DNA from: Taeniopygia guttata
Taxonomy: Eukaryota > Chordata > Aves > Passeriformes > Estrildidae
Assembly (NCBI RefSeq): GCF_048771995.1
Contig: NC_133024.1
Span: 4,159,001 to 4,223,000 of the forward strand
Reading direction: 5' to 3'
Length of the DNA stretch: 64,000 nucleotides
The notes below the pieces were generated by a model, which saw only the letters and a program-made list of their open reading frames with translations, ran no database searches and was not told the origin of the DNA. Every line of letters begins with the position of its first letter. The stretch's first letter is position 1. The position numbers and the translations under genes are program-made. Of this stretch, positions 23,801 through 33,114 are shown piece after piece.

Positions 23801-25829
23801 ATTTTTCACATGGGACTTGGCTTATGTGCTCAGATCTCACCCGGAGTTCTATCCAGGTTGAAACCAACTTCCAGAACCTCTCCTCTTTATCTATTCCCTG
23901 CAAATACATTTTATATAAATAGGAATCAACAAGTAGGCTTCATGTGAGTGAGTAAGCATAAATGATGCCTGTAGATCATCCTTCTTCCAGATTAAAATTA
24001 AATGTGACAACATCCACAAATCTTCTGGCATGAGACTGTTCAGAAGAAGTGATCTTTCATGATAGTTTTGAGGGATACTGTGACTCACCCTAAACCCATT
24101 TATAAGATGAAATGAAGTTATACAAGCACAAACCTTCCATGGGTGAAATCTCATGGTGTAACCACATACAAATTCACTATTACTGTCCTGCATAAATAGA
24201 TGCATGTAGTCCTTTGATTTGCAACTCTCCACACCTCAACAGCAAAAATGCTAAACAGCAGTAAAGCTAATCCTGCAGGTAATTTTAAAGGAAAATAATT
24301 GTAACACATTTAAGCAGTTCAGCTCTTTCAGAGAGAAAAGGACATATGACTTCACAGTTCCACTACCTTCTGCTTTTAACCCAGCCATAACCACCACTTC
24401 TCAGTTGGGATGTTGCTGCTAGTAACAGAACTGAAACAGATGCTTCTACCCTCTTGCACCTTCTGCTGTCCAGCTCTTCATTTCCAGACTACTGTCTGGT
24501 CACCTTCGTATTTATTTGTCACTGCTGGGGCTTTGGGAAGGGGAGCTAAGATTAGATAGTAAGTTTTTCCTCCAAAGTAACTGTAAATACAGATGCTCTT
24601 TGCTCAAACATAAGTAGAGATTAATGGACTTTGTCACTTTGTTGTTTACAGCCATCTCGGACCCCAAACTGGAAACTAAGCTTATACCCAATCCAGACAA
24701 AGCTGAGGATTCTGAGAAAATGGTGGGGATGAGCTGCTCAGCAACAGGGAAACCAGCTCCAAAAATAACCTGGCACCTACCCAGCATCCTGCAGCAGAAA
24801 CCAAGGGAGTACCACATAAAGTTCAGCAACCAGACCGTGACTGTCATCAGCAATTTTACCCACACCCACTCCAAAATCCTTCAGGAGTACCCCATCACCT
24901 GCATGATCCAACACCCTTCTCTAAATTTGACCCTGGTCCTGCCCATAGACAGCCTGGAACAGGGTCAGTATGTAGCTCTGCTCCTGCTCTGGAGTAGGGA
25001 AAAAATTGGGAAAACACCTCCTGGGGTAGAATCAGAAAACTCCTCAGAGGGTTGAAAGGTGGGGAAGGTACCTGGAAGAGCAGCTGTGGCTGGGCTTGGG
25101 AGGGATGGAGGAGGTGCCATGGGATGTCCAAATGCCCTGGCCAATGGCACATAATATCTTACTGCCCATCAGGTCCCCTTATCCACCATGATGTGCCCCA
25201 GCCTCCCTGTCTCTATGAAGGACTATTTGTGACAGGATTTCCTGTCACACAATGTGACAAACTAAGAGATGCCAGCGTTGGGTAGCTCAGAGGGGCTGGG
25301 TTCTGCATGCCTGACCTTAACATCAGACCCCAAGCACCCGGGTCTGCTGGCAATGCCCCTTGTGTGCATCATGCTGGAATGTGCTCCTTTATCCACCCCA
25401 TTTCACCCCAGGGAATGGCCAAGGGATGCTTGAAATGGGTTTCAGGTTGTTTTTTTTTTTACTTCATGCACATACTGAGTACCTGCTGCTCTCCCCACAG
25501 GTCCAGACAGCAGCATGGCACCATCCATGGCCACTGCCATTGCACTGTGGTTCCTGGTCCCCCTGACCTTCCTCCTCCTCACCTGCCTCCTCTACCACTG
25601 CCTCAGGCACCTACGTGACCCAGAGAGAAACCCAGCCTGGCCCTGCTGGGTAGGTCTGCCTTTCCTCAGGGTGCTGCAAAATTCACCCCCACAGGTCTTG
25701 GCACTCATGACCTGGCTCAGCCCAGCCACACCAGGGCTGCCTGCACGCTGCCCAAGCCAGGCTGGAATTGGGCTGGAGAGGGACACAGGAATGAGCTCCC
25801 AGCCAGACAGCTGGGAAGGGGAAACCTGA
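17836..25829 (+). CDS. CD200-like membrane glycoprotein (unit A), four coding exons
   Basis: Exons 17836-17887, 19351-19686, 24652-24963 and 25501-25829 join in phase 1 at every junction to give 343 codons including stop. The predicted type I protein has a signal peptide (residues 1-17), an IgV domain (about 18-129), an IgC2-type domain (about 130-233), a short stalk, one transmembrane helix (about 244-266) and a cytoplasmic tail of about 75 residues. The VTWQK strand-C motif and DEGCYKCIFN strand-F motif are hallmarks of CD200 (OX-2), the ligand of the inhibitory receptor CD200R on myeloid cells. It is 23 kb upstream of unit C, the likely CD200 itself, so I treat it as a CD200 paralogue (birds carry CD200-like loci). 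The tail is much longer than in CD200, has no tyrosine motif, and may be shortened by an internal splice donor at 25650. No frame break is seen. Confidence 0.8.
17888..19350 (+). other. Unit A intron 1
   Basis: The donor is GTAACT and the acceptor TTGCTTCTCCCCCAG. No additional exon or named repeat is seen inside. Confidence 0.6.
19351..19686 (+). CDS. Unit A exon 2: IgV domain
   Basis: This 336-bp phase 1-1 exon encodes ASVQVMNRKVQSVQAGG and onward. It carries the strand-B cysteine (VTFSC), VTWQK around the invariant tryptophan, and DEGCYKC with the strand-F cysteine. The extra CD200-type cysteine pair (GCYKC and GRMC) is present, as is an N-glycosylation site NVT. The exon has exactly the same length as the unit B V exon (32169-32504). 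Confidence 0.85.
22188..22259. repeat. 72-nt imperfect palindrome / hairpin
   Basis: Two arms of about 35 nt start with GCTAAGCCTTTAAA and end with its complement TTTAAAGGCTTAGC, with only a few mismatches and a tiny loop near 22221-22226. It could be a palindromic MITE (TA-flanked ends) or a structured RNA hairpin within the unit A intron. Confidence 0.75.
22285..22554 (+). other. Unrecognised open, exon-like segment
   Basis: It follows a plausible acceptor (CCTTCTAACTACAG) and runs open for 89 codons to a TGA. The translation is polar and protein-like (FKYLGMLTEPKFGNICSTDL, later QLSVCIKHEQPAHTSKRHSS), but I recognise no family. It lies inside intron 2 of unit A. It begins in phase 0, so it would not splice in frame from unit A exon 2, which makes it an unlikely part of that gene. 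It may be a chance frame or a remnant of another gene. Confidence 0.2.
23700..23783 (+). mobile_element. CR1 LINE 3' tail fragment (old)
   Basis: It contains the CR1 terminal pattern (GACATTCTCCTGAAGTCCCT, TTCTGACCTAAATTATAGCATGATTTTATG as two adjoining pieces) in plus orientation. It is heavily 5' truncated and ancient-looking. Confidence 0.6.
24652..24963 (+). CDS. Unit A exon 3: IgC2-type domain
   Basis: This 312-bp phase 1-1 exon carries the membrane-proximal Ig fold: MSCSATGKPAPKITWHLP includes the strand-B cysteine and tryptophan, and YPITCMIQHP the strand-F cysteine. N-glycosylation sites are NQT, NFT and NLT. The acceptor is TTGTTGTTTACAG and the donor a weaker GTCAGT. Confidence 0.85.
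24964..25500 (+). other. Unit A intron 3
   Basis: It is bounded by GTCAGT and CTGCTCTCCCCACAG. Nothing notable lies inside. Confidence 0.6.
25501..25829 (+). CDS. Unit A exon 4: stalk, transmembrane helix and tail
   Basis: In phase 1 it encodes PDSSMAPSMATAIALWFLVP, then the hydrophobic LTFLLLTCLLYHCL and a basic RHLRDPER stop-transfer. The frame runs on to TGA at 25827-25829. A good donor (TGG|GTAGGT) sits at 25650 about 16 residues after the membrane, so the real tail could be shorter and continue in an exon I cannot place. Confidence 0.7.
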
Positions 25830-28800
25830 TTCTGCATAGCCAGCTACAGGTGCCCAAGAGTGCTGGCAGCTAGAAAACACTCACTGTGCCAATGACAAGG
25901 CATGCTGCAGTGGGAGCATCACCCTACTGTTATATTTGAGCACAAAATAATTGTGTAAGCAGCGGCCAGAGCCTTGCACTGGTCTTCTGCAGCTCATAAA
26001 ATAACCAATTTTACGAGTACAACCAATGCAGCTCACAAAGGCAGCAACTTTGAGGATGGGCCTCAAACAAAATGTGGAAAATCTTTAGAGGAAAACTGTG
26101 CCTCTGTGAGGGAAGACCAGGGTGCCACACTGAGGCCCTGCTGGTTGTCCACCAAGGCTATCCTAGTGCAGGGGCTGCAGGATACAAGCTTGAGGTGGTT
26201 AAACTGATGTGAAGTGGCATAATTTCAGAAAACCACAGTTCAGTTTTGTGAAGTCTCCTCATCCTCCTTGCACTACATGCCTAGCATGTGCACCCTGGAT
26301 TTTGGGGAAAATTTTGGAGAAAAAGAAGCAGTGGAGGAAATGCAACACGTCTTAGGTGTTATACCTCTAGGTCCAAGCTGAAGACTGCTGGTTGTATTGC
26401 AAGGAGAAAAGTTAAGTCTCCTGTCACAGAGATGCAAGGACTCACTTGGCAATACAAATATCCAGGATCTTTACCCTCACACTTTAAACATCCATATATT
26501 TTGAAGAAGTAAACACAACAACCTCTCTTTCATCAGGTACTTCCTGCCTGCACCAAGGCCAAGAAGTGCAGGCAGTATGGAGCTGCAGGCAGGTGGGCTC
26601 CTGCAGTGTCCCACAGCCTTGGTGCACCTCTGAACACCTGAGAAGCTGCCCCACCTACACATGCAAGAGAGAAACTCTTAAAAATGACACCTCAAGCTTC
26701 CAATGAAACCTTCTGTGACTTTCTCCAAGAGAAATATTAAAAGGGGTGATTTATAATATATATTTATTTATTTTATTACACTATAATATTGTTTTGTAAG
26801 AAAAAAAATGTAACATATTTATTTGAAACTCAGACTGGCTGTGTGGATCCATTTAGTGGAACTCATGCTTTGTATTTTTGGTGGTTTCAACATTGTTTAT
26901 TACCCTTTGACATTTTAATATTGCAAGCTTAAAAGTGGATGGAGGATTGTCGGAAACAAGGCAACAAGCCTTTTGTAAGGCTGCTGTCTTGGAAATTATT
27001 GCTGATGGACCAAAGGAGCCCCTCACCAGGAGCTAGGCTGCAGAAAACCTGTGGAACATCCCAGCACACTAGTCTGAACTTCAGGTGTTGAGCTTGTTCC
27101 CTAAGGGGCACAAGAAATCAGGGCAAGACTGCAGCCAGCCTGAACTTATAACCCAGGTGCCAGGAGCAACAGGCTTCAAGGCAAGAGCCACGAGGAAGTG
27201 CTAAGTCTGATTTCCAGCAACCTCTCCTGGAAAGCAAAGTAAAAGGCACACAGATGTGTCCTTCTTCCCTCTTTCTCGGGGCTCTTCACAGCCCTCTTCT
27301 TAATGTACCTGATCTACCACAGCTGCCTTGTGTTTCCTGGCATCCCTGCAGGAGGCAGCAGGGCAGTAAAAGGGCAGTTGCAGGGTTAGTAGGTTGTGCT
27401 GTGCATTTTGTGTTCTGATGGAGTGGCAGGTGAGTGCAGTAGGAGGCTGGCAGGCCTGAGGAGCTGTGTGCTTTATTTATTTCCATGTGGGCAGAGAAGT
27501 ACCAGTGCAGGGCAAGGAGTGTTCCCTATTCTGATCGTTCTTTGCTTCTAAGCAGTGGGTCAGATCTGAGCTGGGGTCTCCTGTAATTCCCTGAATTGCA
27601 CCATATGCTCATAAAGTCTTGTAGACATAGGGACAGAGAAATGAGCCCACCTGGCTCATGCTGGTCTTGTGGGAAGCCACCAGTCCAGACTGCTTCCTCT
27701 CCCTCTGGCTTCCCAGAGCAAAAGCATGTCATCTGGTTTTTCCTCGTCCACATATTTCAAATGGGCATCCCACATGAATCACTAAGTTGTAGTCAAAAAG
27801 CCAAGTGAACAAAAATGAAAGCAAGTGAATGAGTTGAGAATGAGTAAACCTGGTCTTTGCTACAAAGCACTTCTTTTAAACCCCCCTAATGCCTAGAAAT
27901 AGCACAGTTCATGAGTGAGGGGAAAGAGGAACTGGCTGCAGCTGTTACAATTGGGTTTTTTCTTCATAGTCCCTTAATTGTCAAAGGAGGAAGTAATGGT
28001 TTGCCCAAACTTTTCCACCATTGCTGCTTCATTTCTTCCTTGATGAGGGAAGAGGCCAGGGGAGAAGGTTTTCCCCTGGGTTTGTGGAAGGAAGGAATGG
28101 GGTGGAGAGCCCCTGGCACCCTTCTTGAGCAGGTTGCCATTCTGCAAAGTCTGCACTTGCAATTTAGAGCAGTTTGAGTTTTAACATGAGGTTTCTGCTA
28201 GTGTTTAGACTAAGATTTTTTGGTTTTGTTGTTTGTTTTGTTGGGTTTTTTTTAATTTAAAAAAAATCTCTGGCAGAAACAGGGGATTAGACATGGGTAA
28301 AGAAAATTATTTCCTGAAGGAAGAGATAAAGGTGCAATGTCAGTGAGAAATCTATTCAAACCCAGGAAAATGGCAGTGATTATCTATTATTCTTTTCTAC
28401 AAACTGATCACCTGGAGTGTGGGAAAGCAGGGTTTGGACTCCTGAAAGTATCTGTTTATGTATGGGTTTGTAGCTTCTTTTACTTTTTAGCTGAATGTAG
28501 AGATTTTTAGAGGTTTCTGCTTATGAGCATGATAGGTCCAGCAGCTGGGTGGGGGATGCAATGGCTTACAAGTAAAATTCTGTACAAGATTTATTTTTCA
28601 TTCATGATACTGGAATGAGAACGTGACATCCAGTCACAGAACACTTAAAACCAACACATGTACTTACCTTCATGTTATACTAAGCCACAATACCATAAAA
28701 TGCTGCGTGCTGCTGCTGTGCTGTTTGGCTTCACATAGCAATGAAAGGAATGCAAAAATACAGACAATGGTTAATTAAGTGGCTGATAGCTATGGGACAA

Positions 28801-31800
28801 AAAAAGAATATGAAATAGCTACAAACCATCTTTTTTAGAATAAATTAAAGCATAACTGAGGGAATCAGAAGTTTTGGCTGTGAATGATGAACATCCTAAC
28901 TGCTGTTATGAGATTTCTTTGTGATTAGTTTGTGCTTGTCTGTCTAGTTACTTCTGTTAACAATTTGTAAGAATTCCTTGAAGGTTATATTTCAATTTGG
29001 TTTATACAGATACCTAGTATTTGTTTTAATAAATGTGGTATTTTAATAATTGGGTGGGTTTGATCCCCAACAGCTTTTGTCTGCTGTGGCCCTGCATGGC
29101 TGTAGATGGAGATGGTGAGATTGGTGTGGAACTTGAAATGAGAAATAGAAATAAAACTGATAGGATGAAAGCAAATTTAAGTGATATGAACTGCTTTGTT
29201 TTTCTGCTCCAATACAAGTGATATGAAGCAGATTAACTTTGTACGTCAATGGAAGCAGACCATATTTTTGAAATAAATTATACAGGAAAGTTCTGAGCTG
29301 ATATTACCACCACAAAAATATAAAAATAAAAATATTAAAAAATATTTTTTTTAAAAAAGCCTAGGGTTTTTGCCTGCTTTGAGGCTAGGCAATTGTCAGT
29401 CTCACCCAACTCTGCCTTTGGCTACTTTGTGCCACTGCATTTTGTCCAGCCTAGGGACAAGTGGTGTTGATGCAGGATATAATTTCTCCTACCGGATGGA
29501 AAAAGGGCAAGCAGGAATGCCACCTTCCTTCTTGCCTCTCACTTGGATAAAACTAGTTCTGGGTTATGCATCTCTCTTTATAAATCAAATGTAGGCTGCA
29601 CCTCTCAGCTTTGGGATCCTTTGACCCTGACATTAGCTGGTTTGGGTTAAGATTTTAATTCGTGTAAGAAGTGTCCTTTTAAATAGATGAGATAGATGCA
29701 TAGATAAAATTAAGGTTCTTCAGGCTATATAAAGTGTTCATGCTTCTGTTTTGGCATGCCAGGCTGTTTCAGAGGTGTATTGTGTTGGTATTTTTCTTTG
29801 CCTAGATAGTGGGTTTCTGGTTCTAAGAGAGCAGGAAGATGCAAGCAGATTGGCCCCAACAGCTCTGGCTGAAGATATTACTGGGAAATGTAGCTGAAAT
29901 GTTTGTCTTAGATATTTTACAGGCCCTGGCTGAAATAGGAATATTCTTCTTCTGAAACCAGTGCTGGCAGAGGCATGGGACTAAGTTTGTCCAGTGAAAA
30001 GAAACTCTGTTTTGGTGATAGACCTTTGAAAGCATCATTCATCAATTCTCTGTGTGACCCTGGGGGAATGATTCATCTAAATACCACACCAGTAATTTTT
30101 CTTATTAAATCAGACATGGAAGAAAATATAACCCATTGTTTTCATTCAATTTTCAGTACTGAGCCCCTGGAAATCAGCTGAAACAAGAGAACTGCACAAA
30201 TTGATTGCATTTTTCTCTTTTATAAATGAGACTATCAAGCCGGGCAGATACAAATCAAGTGTATTTTTGTTTTCACTCTCAGTACACCAGAAATTGCTCA
30301 AGTTTTTGGCAGCCATACAAAGGGCCTTCTCATATCTCTGCTGCTTTCATCTTCAGACATATAAAGCTATGTGTGAAAGGAGCACTGAATACTTGTCCAG
30401 CTCTTTGTGGATGGACTCTGTTGTAGTCTGCTCAACTTTGAGAAAAGCTGCCTGAAATTTCTGGGGAGGCTGAGCGAATCCTCAGTCCAAGATCCCTACA
30501 AAATACAGAATTTTAAATTCCCTAACATGTCAGAAGCTGTGGTCCTCAACCACCCTAAAGAAAAGGCAGTTTTGTCTAAGTTCAAAGAGAACTTGAAATG
30601 GTACATGAGAGAAGATGAAAACCTTTCAGAAAAAAACCTTACACTTCTTAGTGTAAAAAAAATACAACCTTAATTATTTTTTTAATTACAATATTTTATT
30701 TGATATTATCCTTTAGGTAAATTACCTGAAGCCCAGGTCTCATCCTAAACATCCAGGCTTACATTTCAGTTTAAACAAATCGATTTGCCTTGAGCCTTCC
30801 TTGTTTACAGGAATTTAGCTATTTTCATAAATGAGATTGCTTGTGGGTTGTGGTGAAGCACTGACACCTGCTGGTGTCTCCACACTGCCCTCCTGATGGA
30901 GAATCATCTCCTGCTCTTGTTTGTGACTCCTCTGTGCCAGATCCAAGGGAGGAAGGAGGACTCCAGTGTTGCCACCCAGGAAGCCTCAGAGGTAGTGATC
31001 CACAGGCAGCACCTCCCTGCCAAAATAAAGGGAGCAGGGTCTGTGTCCCCTTGTTTCTTCCTTATCCACCAGACACCTCCCATGCATACCAGGAAAATTG
31101 CAAATTCACACCTTGAGAGTTGCAAATACTTTCAGCAGAGTCTGGCAGGATGGGGTGAACAAGGGACATCACCAGGCTTTGCTGATGGAGAGGAAGAAAA
31201 CCAAAGAGAGAACAAAGTGGCTCCTGTTCTCTTTCATCTCTGGCAGCCAATATGATCAATGATTGATTGCAGTGGTGCTGCTGATTGGCCACTGAAGAAC
31301 ACTGAAAAAAAGAAGACAAAATATTCTGTAGTCCCCTTAGCTGCCCTCCGAGGGAAGTGGGGAAAGGGGTGAGCTTTCCTGGGCAATAGCTTTGCCCCAC
31401 AGTGATCTTCCCCCTGCTCTCCTGGGCTGAGATCTGCCACCTGCTGCTCTGTGGAGGCTGCCAGCGAGTGGAACAAGTGATGGGTGAGTGAAGCACCCTT
31501 TCCCCACACCAGCTTAGCTCTGGGGCACCACCACATTACCTGACAAGCAGAGAGACACAGATACCATGCTCACTGAAATATACAACTAAATTGGGTAAGG
31601 CTTGGTCACAGAGAGCACAGGGCACTTTGCTCACAAGCCATATGATGTGCCTATATATTCCCTTTCTTTGTTGGTGTTGCTGAACTCCTCAGCACGGGGG
31701 ATGGAGCAGGTTTGCATTTCCAGTGTACATGTAAGCGTGGTGCACACTTTTCTGGGGAGAGCCTGCAGCAGGGTATATCCCTCTGCAGCACCTGCAGGGT

Positions 31801-32104
31801 GCCCTGGGCTGCTTTGCCTCCCCACAGCCCTGCAGGTGCTGCAAGAGGGGACCAGGGGTGCTCTTGTGAGCAACCTGTTTTTGCTGGGCGGTTGCTGAGC
31901 TTGCTAAAGAGCCTGCCTGCCCTCTGTTCCCGTGCTGCCTTCCTCCTCTCCATAGAATTGTACAGCAGAGAATAATGATGTGATGGCCACCTGTGACAAC
32001 AGGGTGTCTGAGGTCTCCTGATGTGCCCCATGGCCTCGTGCTGGAGCTCCTTATTCCAGTGCTCTGCAGGATGAGAACAATGTGACTGGATGTTTCAAGG
32101 CACT
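25830..32104. other. Unit A 3' UTR and spacer to unit B
   Basis: The first kilobase probably holds the unit A 3' UTR. An ATTAAA lies at 26736-26741 and AU-rich stretches with ATTTA motifs at about 26757-26825. From 27 to 32.1 kb no exon or named repeat is recognised. AT-rich low-complexity patches occur at about 28220-28265 and 29315-29355. A signal-peptide exon for unit B was looked for here and not found. Confidence 0.35.
26757..26825 (+). promoter_or_regulatory. Possible AU-rich element in the unit A 3' UTR
   Basis: Overlapping TATTTATTTATTTTATTA and a further CATATTTATTTG provide several ATTTA pentamers. Such elements destabilise immune-gene mRNAs when in a 3' UTR. Whether the unit A transcript reaches this point is inferred, not seen. 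Confidence 0.3.
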
Positions 32105-32504
32105 ATGGTCTTCCCTGAGTCCATTGCTTTTCTTCCTGCCCTGATCTGGGGCTTTGCTTTGCTCCTAGCTTTGAAGGAACCCATCCAGTCTGATACCATC
32201 ATCATAGCCACCCTTGGGGGAGAGGCAAACTTCTATTGCAACTTCTCGCTCTCAGTGGATGTTTTGCAAGTTACCTGGCAGAAGAGAAATGGGACTTCCT
32301 TCCAGAACATGGCCACCTACAGCCCAAAACACGGGCTGAGGCTGTTAGGGCCATTTCAGAAGGTGTCTTTCACTAGAGCAACTCCAAAGGCCTCAGCTAT
32401 CACCCTCCAAAATCTCACACTTGAGGATGACTCTTATTACAGATGCATTTTCAATGTGTTCCATCATGGCTCCTTCAGCAAAGACATACGCCTCAACATC
32501 CAAA
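32105..32504 (+). CDS. CD200-like IgV unit B (single V domain)
   Basis: The V-coding part (32169-32504) is 336 bp, phase 1-1, like unit A exon 2, with acceptor TTTGCTCCTAG and donor A|GTAAGT. It encodes LKEPIQSDTIII, a strand-B cysteine (NFYC), the family motif VTWQK, NMATYSP, and DDSYYRC with the strand-F cysteine. N-glycosylation sites are NFS, NGT and NLT. The frame is open upstream to ATG 32105, giving MVFPESIAFLPALIWGFALL, which would work as a signal peptide if the acceptor is not used. The extra cysteine pair of CD200 is replaced by Y and R. I find no IgC, transmembrane or tail exon between here and unit C, and no separate signal exon upstream. It may be a secreted single-V form, an alternative V exon for unit C, or a relic of a partial duplication; the intact domain argues against long neutrality. 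Confidence 0.65.
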
Positions 32505-32584
32505 GTAAGTTTTCCACTAACACCTTCTCTCTTTCTGGCACTCAGTTTGGGTCTGATGTACTCAGGAGGCAGGGATGTCATTAT

Positions 32585-32637
32585 ACTATCCACCACATGG
32601 AGATTTTCCATGCAGCAGCATCTCCTTGGTGGATAGT
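32585..32637. repeat. 53-nt hairpin just after the unit B V exon
   Basis: The left arm ACTATCCACCA...GGAGAT pairs with the right arm ATCTCC...TGGTGGATAGT. This gives about 17 base pairs with a small asymmetric bulge and a loop of about 15 nt (32605-32619). It lies 80 nt downstream of the unit B splice donor. Confidence 0.75.
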
Positions 32638-33088
32638 GTCCAGATTGCCATATCAGAATTATTACCTAACCCACTGTCCTTTTGATTGGACAGACACAAC
32701 TGGGAATCCCTCCCACTAAACACTCTGCTCTGACCTCCCATGTGTTCCCTGTTTTCCCTGCAAGCTCCTGGTGTTCCTGTGCTGTAACTGGGAGCCTGTT
32801 GTGGCTTGACAGTGACCAAATGCCAGGCTTATCCTCTCCTGCTGCAGCTGGGCAAAGGCAAGGGAAAAAAATTAACTAAGGTCTCATGAGTTGAGATAAG
32901 GACTGGGAGAAAAGAGGTTCAAGGTAAAAAGTATAAGGTAAATTTATTATTAACAGAGTCAGAGGAGGATGATGATAAGTAAAACAAGCCTTTATAAAAG
33001 CCTTTCTTTTTTGCCCCTTTCAAATAGTCTTTTGGTATCCAACAACCTCCATGTCTGGTATTAAGAAATTACGACCACCATTACAACA

Positions 33089-33114
33089 ATTTCATATCAT
33101 CCATGATATGAAAT
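33089..33114. repeat. Perfect 11-bp inverted repeat, 4-nt loop
   Basis: ATTTCATATCA and TGATATGAAAT flank TCCA. A small palindrome of unknown role. Confidence 0.75.

Larger units (their letters stand above)
19687..24651 (+). other. Unit A intron 2 (about 5 kb)
   Basis: It holds a 72-nt hairpin (22188-22259), an unrecognised open exon-like frame (22285-22554) and a CR1 tail fragment (about 23700-23783). It is the longest intron of unit A. Confidence 0.6.

Noticed and set aside
30407-30673. An open frame of 88 codons with lysine-rich sequence
   Set aside because: No splice sites, domain or homology; AT-rich DNA easily yields such frames.
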